From Chrysiogenales bacterium (GTDB lineage Bacteria > Acidobacteriota > Aminicenantia > UBA2199): a stretch of 6,970 bases of DNA. The notes under the pieces were generated by a model. The model saw only the letters and a list, made by a program, of their open reading frames with translations, made no database searches and was not told where the DNA came from. Shown here one piece after another: positions 1 to 5,730 of the stretch. The stretch covers positions 1-6,970 of the forward strand of contig SPCN01000117.1 of the NCBI GenBank assembly GCA_004525465.1, in the 5' to 3' direction. Position 1 is the first letter of the stretch. The number at the start of each line of letters is the position of its first letter. Both the position numbers and the translations under genes were made by a program.

Positions 1-96
1 AAAAAACTATTAGCATGAAAATAATGCTTTTCTTCATGATTTTAAAATAGCATAACTTTGGCGTTTTGACAAAAAATAAAAAATTGTCTTGTTGGA

Positions 97-204
97 AGTT
101 CAATAGTTCAAGGATTAAGGAGTTAGCCGCAATCAACCGAGTTCTGCCAAACTATTTTGAGCTTTACAACTCTTGAACCATTTGACTCTTTAACCATTCC
201 ATTG
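97..204. repeat. Degenerate octamer repeats in opposite orientations
   Basis: On the left, AGTTCAA occurs twice, at 97-103 and 105-111, with an 8-base period. On the right, a 16-base unit is repeated directly at 165-180 and 181-196 with 12 of 16 bases identical; it contains TTGAACCA and then TTTAACCA. The two sides are inverted relative to each other: GTTCAAG at 106-112 is the exact reverse complement of CTTGAAC at 172-178. About 60 bases lie between the arms. This could be a decayed intergenic repeat element, a regulator binding array or a chance effect of AT-rich sequence. Only the short repeats are directly seen; any function is unknown. Confidence 0.4.
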
Positions 205-217
205 TATCTGTTACAAT
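189..217 (+). promoter_or_regulatory. Candidate extended -10 promoter for the DUF4405 gene
   Basis: TACAAT at 212-217 matches the sigma-70 -10 consensus at five of six positions. It is preceded by TG at 209-210 plus one base, the extended -10 arrangement. A weak -35-like TTTAAC (3 of 6) lies at 189-194 with a 17-base spacer. Transcription would start near 224, leaving about 30 bases of leader. The leader contains the ribosome site AAGGA at 245-249, six bases before the ATG at 256. The -35 partly overlaps the octamer repeats. This is a prediction from sequence only. Confidence 0.4.
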
Positions 218-255
218 TCATTTTCTTTTTGAACTAAAAAAAACAAGGATATTTC

Positions 256-891
256 ATGATTACAAAAGCAAATGCTTTCCGTTTCCGCGCTTTTACCGCT
301 TTTTGGCTGGCCTTTTCATTTTTTTTAAGTGTCCTGTCGGGCCTCATTTTATTCCTGCGCCCCGAAGGCAGTCTGGCAGCTTGGACCGCCTGGACGGCGC
401 TGGGGTTGAACAAGAAGCAGTGGGAGGGGGTGCATACGGTTTTCGTTTTTGTTTTGCTTATCAGCGCCTCGATCCACTTGCTATACAATTGGCGCGTCTT
501 GACAGCCTATTGCCGGCTGAAAAAAGAGCAATTTGGAAGGGTTTTCAAGGGCATGGCTGCGTTTCGCGAACTCTTCGCCGCGGCACTGCTGACCGTGCTG
601 GTCCTGATCGGAACCATAGGCGAGTGGCTGCCTTACCAATGGCTCAGCGGTTGGCGCGGAGCATTCAAGAGCGGCTCGGCATTGGTGACTCTCACCCCGC
701 CCGTTGCCGACGCCGATAAACTTTCGCTGGCCGTTCTTTGCGCCTTGTCGGGGATTTCCGAGCAACGGGTTTTGCGCAATGCCGGGGCCAAGGGCTTGCA
801 ACTCAATGCTTTGAGCGAAACCTTAAGCGATATCGCTAAAAAAAACCGCATGTCCCCTGAAAAGGTATATGGGTTGCTTTTTTTGAAATAA
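256..891 (+). CDS. DUF4405-type membrane protein, possible haem-binding cytochrome-like
   Basis: This is a 211-residue inner-membrane protein of the DUF4405 type. Three hydrophobic helices are visible, at about residues 13-34, 58-77 and 104-122. Helix 2 carries His60 and His74 in the pattern WEGVHT...SIHLLYNW, the family hallmark. Two histidines in a single helix recall cytochrome b-type haem ligation, so a role in electron transfer or redox sensing is possible but not shown. After the third helix comes a soluble tail, residues about 137-211. It ends in a stretch resembling a small helical module (IAKKNRMSPEKVY), which looks like the SLKEIA..NGLSP-type ends I recall from other DUF4405 proteins. 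The ATG start has AAGGA six bases upstream. The gene stands alone and converges on the methyltransferase gene 19 bases away, with no obvious terminator between them. The family assignment is fairly secure; the function is not. Confidence 0.75.
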   Translation: MITKANAFRFRAFTAFWLAFSFFLSVLSGLILFLRPEGSLAAWTAWTALGLNKKQWEGVHTVFVFVLLISASIHLLYNWRVLTAYCRLKKEQFGRVFKGMAAFRELFAAALLTVLVLIGTIGEWLPYQWLSGWRGAFKSGSALVTLTPPVADADKLSLAVLCALSGISEQRVLRNAGAKGLQLNALSETLSDIAKKNRMSPEKVYGLLFLK

Positions 892-910
892 TTCCTGCAG
901 CCGCATCAAT

Positions 911-2059
911 TCATTTCTTTTTCAGGATAGAAAAAATTTCAAAATGGTCGGTCTGGGGAAAATTGTCGAGCAGCCGCAATTCCTGCAGTTTGAAGCCATG
1001 GGCGGAGAACAGCCGCAGGTCACGGGCCCAAGTGGCCGAATCGCAGGAAAAATAAATAATTGTTTCAGCACCGCTTGCGGCCATGGCGGCGATGATCCTG
1101 GTTGATAGCCCCCCGCGGGGGGGATCCGCTACGTATAGCCCGGCCGGCGGCAGCTCGGCCTGAAACACGTCGGCCTGGAGGATGCGGACGTTACCGGCGC
1201 GGTTCAGTTCCAGGTTGGCGCGCAGGGCCGCCAGGTTTTGCGAATCGTTTTCAAGGGCCAGAACGCTTTGGCAGCGGCCGGCCAGCGGCAGGGTGAAAAA
1301 GCCGCAGCCGCAGAAGAGATCGGCGGCCGTATCCGCATTCATGCCGTCAAGGGTTTTTTCGATAAGATTCAACATGGGCAGCAGCTGGAAAAGGTTGGCT
1401 TGGATAAAATTATCAGGTGAGATCTGATAGGCGTAAGCGCCAACTTCGAAGCGGACCGAACGCTCGCAACTGAACCAAGTGTTCGACTCGCCTGGAGAAG
1501 CCAGCCGGGCGGCGAGATCCCGGCCGTTGCTGATGACCCGCAGCTGGGCGTTGGCATATTTGCTGAAAGCTTGGCGCTGGGTGAGAAAATGGGTTTCCAC
1601 CGCCTCTGGTACCAGCAGGCACTGCCGGATGGGGATCACCTGTCGCGATTCTTTTTTAAAAAATCCGCCCGCACCGTCACGAACCTGGAATTCGCTCTTG
1701 CTGCGATAACGCCAGGGCCGGGAAGACAAAATGTCCAGCGGGCCGGGAAAAACCAAGCCGGCGATTTTCTTAAGGTTGCCCAGCAGTATTTCGCTTTTGC
1801 TGCGCAGTTGCTCCTCATAGCTCATGTGCTGCAGGTTGCAGCCGCCGCATTCATGATAGTGGGGGCAGGGTGGTTCGACCCGTCGGGGCGAAGCTTCGAT
1901 CACCCGCAGCAGTTTTCCCCGCCAGACCGATTGCCGCCGGTTTGAGGCGGCATATTCCACGGTTTCTCCGGCGATGACACCGGGGATGAATATGGTTTTT
2001 TCTGATTCGTGAATGATGCCGCAACCACCCTTGGCAATGGCATGCACTTTCCCGATCAT
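911..2059 (-). CDS. RNA (uracil-C5)-methyltransferase, RlmD/TrmA family (TRAM domain, 4Fe-4S)
   Basis: This cytoplasmic enzyme of 382 residues should transfer a methyl group from S-adenosylmethionine to C5 of a specific uridine, most likely in 23S rRNA. A short TRAM-like domain fills about residues 1-60. Cys65, Cys71, Cys74 and Cys147 form the C-x5-CGGC...C set that binds a 4Fe-4S cluster in RlmD-type enzymes. FIQAN (218-222) and DLFCGCGFFTLPLA (247-260) mark the SAM-binding fold, and DPPRGGL (312-318) follows. The SCDSATWARDL segment holds the expected nucleophile Cys339, and Glu374 in DNFPQTDHFE is the expected base. All catalytic residues are present. It is shorter than E. coli RlmD (433), mainly from compact domains. 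The start is supported by GGAG ten bases upstream. The exact target (U1939, U747 or tRNA U54) cannot be told from sequence; the Fe-S cysteines favour the RlmD/RlmCD side. It follows the coiled-coil gene on the same strand, with a terminator between. Confidence 0.9.
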   Translation of the reverse strand: MIGKVHAIAKGGCGIIHESEKTIFIPGVIAGETVEYAASNRRQSVWRGKLLRVIEASPRRVEPPCPHYHECGGCNLQHMSYEEQLRSKSEILLGNLKKIAGLVFPGPLDILSSRPWRYRSKSEFQVRDGAGGFFKKESRQVIPIRQCLLVPEAVETHFLTQRQAFSKYANAQLRVISNGRDLAARLASPGESNTWFSCERSVRFEVGAYAYQISPDNFIQANLFQLLPMLNLIEKTLDGMNADTAADLFCGCGFFTLPLAGRCQSVLALENDSQNLAALRANLELNRAGNVRILQADVFQAELPPAGLYVADPPRGGLSTRIIAAMAASGAETIIYFSCDSATWARDLRLFSAHGFKLQELRLLDNFPQTDHFEIFSILKKK

Positions 2060-2078
2060 TGGCTTTTTACTCCGGCTT

Positions 2079-2112
2079 AAAAAAAACGGGGCGCGCCGGC
2101 AAGCGCGCCCCG
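2079..2112 (-). terminator. Rho-independent terminator after the coiled-coil protein gene
   Basis: Read on the minus strand, GGGGCGCGC (2111 down to 2103) pairs perfectly with GCGCGCCCC (2096 down to 2088). One more C-G pair at 2112/2087 makes a 10-bp GC stem around a 6-base loop. Eight uridines follow (2086-2079). The stem begins about 15 bases after the TAA of the 2127-3326 gene. On the plus strand no T-run follows the hairpin, so it acts in the minus direction only. Its end lies about 20 bases before the methyltransferase ATG at 2059. Confidence 0.92.
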
Positions 2113-2126
2113 CGAACCTGTTTGCC

Positions 2127-3326
2127 TTATTCGATGGCGATAGCGATCTTTTCGCTCATGAATTTTTTGATGTCTATAATGGTGATGGTCACGCTCTGGC
2201 CGACTTCGTTAAATTCGACTTTATAATCCCTGTCCCGTTTGAAATAGCTTGGATAAATGGTTATGTCCTTGATCTTGCTGAGCTGGAAATCGGCCGCGGT
2301 GGCGGTGATCTTCGGGTCACCGCGCAGGTCCAGCGAACGGTCGAACATGGCGATGTCGACTTTCTGCAGCTTGGTGGAACGCAGGAAGCCACCCTTGATG
2401 ATGCCGTTTTTCGTCAGGTTTTTGCGCCGGTCCATGGCAAAATAGACCGAATTGAGGGCGGCCTGCATTTCCTGGTTCTGATCGTTGAGATTGCTCATTT
2501 TACCCAGCATGTTCTGTTTTTCCTGGTTGAGCAGGTCCAACTGGGAGATCAACTCGCTACGCCGGAGTTCCATTTCAGTGATATCGCTTTGCAATTGATC
2601 TTTTTCGGCGATGGCTTTGTCCTTGGCGTCGACCAGCTCTTTTTTCACTTTTCTCTGGATCTGGTTGGGGGAGATGGGGGCGCTGCCCTGAGTGATGAAG
2701 GTGCCGTATTCGTCTTCGGCATAGAAGTTCCAGATCTTGAAGCCGGGAATGATCGGCTCGAAGAGCAGGGTCCTTTCCACCAGTTCCATGGCCCGGGCTT
2801 TATCAACGCCTTTTTCATTGAGCAGGAAATTCATGGCGATCTGGTAATGGTTCTCTCCCTTTTCGACCAGGTGCGGCTTGGGCAGCAGCGTTTCCAGTTC
2901 CTGTACCCTGGCGTTCAGGTTATGTATGTCGTTGTTCTTGTCCAGGATATCCTGGAGAAGTGATTTAATGGAGACGTCTTTCTCATTTTTTATCTTTTCT
3001 TCCAGGACCTTTTTTTGCTCGGGGGAGAGGTTCATGATATTGACTTCGGGAAGTTCTTCGCCTGTCTTTGTTTTGTAGTCGCTTAAAATATCGAAAACTT
3101 CGTTCTGCTTTTCCTGGATGCTCGTTTCCAACTGCTGGATCTGCTGCACTGTCTCTTGCATCTGCTTCATTTTTGGTGAGAGCTGAGGGCCTGCCGGCCC
3201 CTTGAAGATGAAAAAAGCCAGCACGATTATCACCAGAGCCAGGGCGCCGATGACGTAATAGAATTTCCTGGAATTTTTTTCCGGCTCCTTTTCCTTAGCT
3301 GGAACCTTTGTTTTTTCTTGGATCAT
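2127..3326 (-). CDS. Membrane-anchored coiled-coil protein with LysM-like module, function unknown
   Basis: This 399-residue protein has a charged cytoplasmic N-terminus (1-21, rich in Lys and Glu) and one membrane helix at about 22-41 with no signal-peptidase site evident. The rest should lie in the periplasm. Residues about 50-147 are Gln/Glu/Lys-rich and likely form coiled coil. Residues about 150-215 resemble a divergent LysM-type unit: VEKGENHYQIAMNFL, then IIPGFKIWNFY and GTFITQG. A second long coiled coil spans about 222-292. The C-terminal 100 residues look beta-rich, starting with NSVYFAMDRRKNL and GGFLRSTKL, a style I associate with adhesin-like or envelope proteins of Bacteroidetes and relatives. 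A structural, peptidoglycan-associated or scaffold role is an inference. The start is firm: AAGGAGGA lies just upstream, with GGAGG ending about six bases before the ATG. A perfect terminator follows the stop. I do not recognise a named family. Confidence 0.85.
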   Translation of the reverse strand: MIQEKTKVPAKEKEPEKNSRKFYYVIGALALVIIVLAFFIFKGPAGPQLSPKMKQMQETVQQIQQLETSIQEKQNEVFDILSDYKTKTGEELPEVNIMNLSPEQKKVLEEKIKNEKDVSIKSLLQDILDKNNDIHNLNARVQELETLLPKPHLVEKGENHYQIAMNFLLNEKGVDKARAMELVERTLLFEPIIPGFKIWNFYAEDEYGTFITQGSAPISPNQIQRKVKKELVDAKDKAIAEKDQLQSDITEMELRRSELISQLDLLNQEKQNMLGKMSNLNDQNQEMQAALNSVYFAMDRRKNLTKNGIIKGGFLRSTKLQKVDIAMFDRSLDLRGDPKITATAADFQLSKIKDITIYPSYFKRDRDYKVEFNEVGQSVTITIIDIKKFMSEKIAIAIE

Positions 3327-3371
3327 GCTTTCCTCCTTGCCGAACTTCTCAATTGTTGTTTAATCAATAAT

Positions 3372-3400
3372 ATTTTATCACAAGCATCCTGATGAAACAA
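3372..3400 (-). promoter_or_regulatory. Candidate promoter for the coiled-coil protein gene
   Basis: On the minus strand, TTGTTT (3400 down to 3395) and TAAAAT (3377 down to 3372) are separated by exactly 17 bases. The -10 matches the consensus at five of six positions, the -35 at three. Transcription would begin near 3365 and give a leader of about 40 bases before the ATG whose first base is 3326. It is back-to-back with the promoter of the HD hydrolase operon, with about 12 bases between the two -35 elements. AT-rich sequence makes chance matches likely, so confidence is moderate. Confidence 0.4.
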
Positions 3401-3412
3401 TCCGGAGCTCTC

Positions 3413-3441
3413 TTGCATAATCGGGTTCGGCATCATATAAT
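3413..3441 (+). promoter_or_regulatory. Candidate sigma-70 promoter of the HD hydrolase-lptB-pflX operon
   Basis: A perfect TATAAT lies at 3436-3441, with a TTG-containing -35 (TTGCAT, three of six) at 3413-3418 and a 17-base spacer. Transcription would start near 3448, only about 16 bases before the ATG at 3464. The leader is thus little more than the ribosome site AGGAGA at 3453-3458. The exact -10, the ideal spacer and the location directly upstream of a three-gene operon support the call. Confidence 0.6.
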
Positions 3442-3463
3442 TCTGTTTTTATAGGAGATCTCC

Positions 3464-4009
3464 ATGAAACGCGAGCAAGCATTGGAATTGCTTCAGCAGC
3501 ACCTGAAAAACCGCAACCTGGTCAAGCACTGCCTGGCTGTTGAGGCCTGCATGAAGGATTTCGCCCTGCATTTCGGCCTGGACCCGGAGCCATGGGCGCT
3601 GGCCGGACTGCTGCACGACCTGGATTACGAATACACGGTTCAAAACCCGGCCGAACACACAGAAAAAACCGCTGAGATGCTGGCCGCCCATGCCTTGCCG
3701 GAGGAAATCATTCATGCCATCAAGTCCCACAATATGCGGGTCGAGCCCAGCTCCAAAATGGATTTCTCCCTGCTGACTATCGATCCGGCCAGCGGTTTCA
3801 TCATTGCCTGCGCCCTGATGCATCCGGAGAAGAAACTGCAAAGCCTGGATCTGCCTTTCCTGAAAAAGCGCTTCAAGGAGAAAGCCTTTGCCAAGGGGGC
3901 CTCGCGTGAGCAGATGGCTGGCTGCGTCAAATTGGCAATGACCCTGGACGAATTTCTGATGCTTTGTCTGGGCGCCATGCAAAAAATATCCGCTGAACTC
4001 GGATTGTGA
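3464..4009 (+). CDS. HD-superfamily predicted hydrolase (COG2316-like)
   Basis: This is a small cytoplasmic protein of 181 residues with the metal-binding signature of the HD phosphohydrolase superfamily. His22 sits in LVKHCLAVE. His51-Asp52 form the HD pair in LAGLLHDLDYE. His65 lies in EHTEKTAEML and His84/His89 in IIHAIKSHN. Asp107 in IDPASGFIIACALMHPEK corresponds to the final aspartate of the family, where I recall AADxLTGLIxAxALVxP in relatives. This pattern matches the stand-alone predicted hydrolases of COG2316, whose substrate is not established; a nucleotide or other phosphomonoester/diester is the usual assumption. Start choice is clear, with AGGAGA five bases before the ATG. It is the first gene of a tight operon: its TGA stop shares one base with the ATG of lptB, which suggests coupled translation. 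Nothing is truncated. Confidence 0.85.
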   Translation: MKREQALELLQQHLKNRNLVKHCLAVEACMKDFALHFGLDPEPWALAGLLHDLDYEYTVQNPAEHTEKTAEMLAAHALPEEIIHAIKSHNMRVEPSSKMDFSLLTIDPASGFIIACALMHPEKKLQSLDLPFLKKRFKEKAFAKGASREQMAGCVKLAMTLDEFLMLCLGAMQKISAELGL

Positions 4010-4734
4010 TGGACCGGCTGCTGACCCGCGACCTGACCAAGATATACAACCGCGTTTCCGTGGTCGACGGCATCAACCTTGAATTCAAGTCCGGGAAGAT
4101 CACTGCCCTGCTGGGGCGCAACGGTGCGGGCAAGACCACTACCTTCCTGATGATGGCCGGCATCGTCAAGCCCGACAGCGGCAGCGTTGAACTCAATGGC
4201 GAGAACGTCAACGGCATCCCTTCTTACGAACGCTCGCAGAAGGGGCTGATCTACCTTCCCCAGCAGCATTCGGTTTTCATGAAAGCCACGGTTTTCAACA
4301 ACCTGTTCATGATGCTGGAGATGCATAGCCCCGCTGACGAGGCCCGGCAGAAAACCATGGACTTGCTGGCTGATTTCGGCCTGCTGGCCGTCAAGGACTC
4401 CCCGGCCCACCAGTTGTCGGGTGGGGAGAAAAGGCGCCTGGAGATCGCCCGTTCCATGATCATGGCGCCGCGCTTCCTGTTCATGGACGAACCGTTCACC
4501 GGCATCGATCCCATTACCATTATGGATATCCAGACGATCATTATGAAGCTCAAGGCCAGGGGCATCGGCATTATCATCACCGACCACAATGTCAAGGACA
4601 CTTTTTACATCACCGACCTGGCCTATATCATCCACAAGGGACATATCCTGAGTTCCGGTACTCCGGCCCAGATAGTGCAGGAGGAAAAGACTCGCCAATT
4701 GTTCCTGGGCAAAGATTTCGAGTGGAACGGCTGA
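4009..4734 (+). CDS. lptB: LPS export ABC transporter ATP-binding protein LptB
   Basis: This is the cytoplasmic ATPase of the LptB2FGC complex, which extracts lipopolysaccharide from the inner membrane and pushes it along the Lpt bridge. The 241-residue length is typical. It shows Walker A GRNGAGKTT (36-44), the Q-loop region YLPQQHSVF (82-90), ABC signature LSGGEKRRLEIAR (136-148), Walker B FLFMDEPFTGIDP (156-168) and the H-loop ITDHNV (190-195). The DEPFxGxDP and ITDHNV strings and the closing LGKDF are LptB hallmarks that separate it from LivF/LivG-type ATPases. The usual proline after the first Walker A glycine is Arg37 here, and the usual LPQE is LPQQ. A GTG at 4006 is an alternative start one codon earlier. 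The ATG overlaps the HD gene's stop (TGATG). Usual partners lptA, lptC, lptF and lptG are not nearby. Confidence 0.93.
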   Translation: MDRLLTRDLTKIYNRVSVVDGINLEFKSGKITALLGRNGAGKTTTFLMMAGIVKPDSGSVELNGENVNGIPSYERSQKGLIYLPQQHSVFMKATVFNNLFMMLEMHSPADEARQKTMDLLADFGLLAVKDSPAHQLSGGEKRRLEIARSMIMAPRFLFMDEPFTGIDPITIMDIQTIIMKLKARGIGIIITDHNVKDTFYITDLAYIIHKGHILSSGTPAQIVQEEKTRQLFLGKDFEWNG

Positions 4735-5657
4735 GCCCTCCCTTTTACCTTGAACTGTCCGCGGCCGATTGGCGCTTGAAGCGAGAGTTTTTTGCGGATC
4801 GTTTCAATAACTGCCGCCTCTGTCCGCGCCAATGCGGCGCCAATCGTCAAAACAATCATTCCGGCGTCTGCCGGGCGGGCCGGGAAGTCAAGATCGCCTC
4901 TCACAACCTCCATTTCGGCGAAGAGCCGCCGATTTCCGGCTGCCGGGGCTCGGGCACGGTGTTTTTTTCCGGCTGTACATTGAGCTGCCTGTTCTGCCAG
5001 AATTACCCTATCTCGCAGCTCTTTCACGGTGAGTTTTATCAGGTCGAGCAGCTGGCAGGAATTTTTTTATCGCTGCAAAAGCGGGGCAGTCACAATATCA
5101 ACCTGGTGTCGCCGACGCCTTACCTTCATCACATCATGGGTGCCCTGGAGATCGCCCGCGCCAAGGGACTCGATATCCCGTTGGTCTACAACACCAGCGG
5201 CTATGATAGGGCCGAGGTGATCGCCCAGTTGGAAGGTGTCGTGGATATCTACTTGCCTGACTTGAAGTACGGTCCCAGCGAAAGCTCGCGATTGCTGGCG
5301 TTAGAGCTGTCGGGCGCCGTAGATTATTTCGAGTATGCCGCGGCTGCCATTGCCGAAATGTTCCGGCAGACCGGGCCGCTGCAGCTGGACGATAATGAAG
5401 TGGCTGTGCGCGGCACAGTGATCCGCCACCTGATCATCCCCGGCAGCACGGAGAATTCCCTGGAAGTGTTGCGAACCATTGCCGCCAACGATTTCAAAGA
5501 GGCCTGGCTCAGCCTGATGAGCCAGTATTTTCCGGCTCACCGTGCCGCCGGCTGCACGCCCTTGAACCGCCGCCTGCAACCCGAAGAATACCGGCTGGTC
5601 AGGGACGAGGCCCTGAAACTGGGCCTGGAGAACGGCTGGTTCCAGGAAATGGACTAG
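4722..5657 (+). CDS. PflX-like radical SAM protein (COG1313)
   Basis: This 311-residue cytoplasmic iron-sulfur protein belongs to the radical SAM group often labelled PflX or putative pyruvate formate-lyase activating enzyme. The radical SAM triad is Cys85, Cys89, Cys92 in FFSGCTLSCLFCQNYPIS, which binds the 4Fe-4S cluster that cleaves SAM. An N-terminal set, Cys31, Cys34, Cys38 and Cys50 (CRLCPRQCGANR...GVC), probably holds a second cluster. Other family strings are GEEPPISG, NINLVSPTP, YNTSGYD, DIYLPDLKYG, IRHLIIPG and SLMSQYFPAH. The substrate of COG1313 proteins is not established, and no pyruvate formate-lyase gene is in the window, so the PFL name should not be taken literally. Translation begins at a GTG inside lptB, overlapping its last 13 bases; no ATG is available nearby and the ribosome site is weak, pointing to translational coupling. 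All key cysteines are intact. Confidence 0.9.
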   Translation: MERLSPPFYLELSAADWRLKREFFADRFNNCRLCPRQCGANRQNNHSGVCRAGREVKIASHNLHFGEEPPISGCRGSGTVFFSGCTLSCLFCQNYPISQLFHGEFYQVEQLAGIFLSLQKRGSHNINLVSPTPYLHHIMGALEIARAKGLDIPLVYNTSGYDRAEVIAQLEGVVDIYLPDLKYGPSESSRLLALELSGAVDYFEYAAAAIAEMFRQTGPLQLDDNEVAVRGTVIRHLIIPGSTENSLEVLRTIAANDFKEAWLSLMSQYFPAHRAAGCTPLNRRLQPEEYRLVRDEALKLGLENGWFQEMD

Positions 5658-5677
5658 AATGAAATCAACCATGCGGT

Positions 5678-5706
5678 TTGCCATTTAACGTGCTTTCCTC
5701 TATAAT
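5678..5706 (+). promoter_or_regulatory. Near-consensus sigma-70 promoter of the DUF401 gene
   Basis: TTGCCA (five of six) at 5678-5683 and a perfect TATAAT at 5701-5706 are exactly 17 bases apart, the best promoter in the window. The expected start of transcription is near 5713, giving an 18-base leader to the TTG start codon at 5731. It lies in the 73-base gap after the PflX-like gene, so the DUF401 gene probably has its own transcript in addition to any read-through. Confidence 0.8.
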
Positions 5707-5718
5707 CGGATTTCCCCT

Positions 5719-5723
5719 GGGAG
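5719..5723 (+). promoter_or_regulatory. Ribosome binding site that supports the TTG start of the DUF401 gene
   Basis: GGGAG lies seven bases before TTG at 5731. The GTG at 5723 leads to a stop two codons later in its own frame. In the gene's frame there is a TAA at 5686-5688 with no ATG, GTG or TTG between it and 5731. This leaves TTG as the only sensible start that keeps the full first membrane helix. Confidence 0.75.
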
Positions 5724-5730
5724 TGAAAAG

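Larger units (their letters stand above)
1..255. other. AT-rich non-coding region upstream of the DUF4405 gene
   Basis: No convincing gene is seen on either strand in this stretch. It is clearly more AT-rich than the coding sequence that follows. It holds runs of A at 1-6 and 71-83, a set of degenerate octamers around 97-196 and a candidate promoter near 189-217; the octamers and promoter are listed separately. A perfect TTGACA stands at 66-71, but nothing resembling a -10 box lies 16-18 bases after it. The region is long for a genome this compact. It could hold the end of an upstream transcript or an intergenic repeat unit, but the window's left edge hides the neighbour. Confidence 0.6.

Noticed and set aside
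13..40. Possible hairpin from CATGAA (14-19) and TTCATG (33-38)
   Set aside because: The stem is only six AT-rich pairs with a 13-base loop and no following T-run, so chance is the simplest explanation.
66..94. Perfect TTGACA at 66-71 as a promoter for the first gene
   Set aside because: No -10-like hexamer stands at a 15-19 base spacing; the sequence there reads CTTGTTGG. The site is also about 185 bases from the ATG.
1109..1122. Perfect 14-base GC palindrome CCCCCCGCGGGGGG
   Set aside because: It falls inside the methyltransferase codons for the conserved DPPRGGL motif, so coding constraint explains it.
2013..2963. Long + strand open frame of 316 codons opposite the coiled-coil protein gene
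   Set aside because: It lies antisense to a gene with a perfect ribosome site, membrane helix and terminator. Its protein has no recognisable domain, and its composition is that expected from the reverse of Lys/Glu/Gln-rich codons.
3712..4698. Minus-strand open frame of 328 codons across the HD hydrolase and lptB
   Set aside because: It spans two strongly recognised + strand genes and has no motif of its own, so it is a shadow produced by GC-rich codon use.
5659..5688. Nine-codon open frame (MKSTMRFAI) between the PflX-like gene and the DUF401 gene
   Set aside because: It has no ribosome site, it overlaps the -35 element and it would be upstream of the predicted transcription start. It is most likely random.
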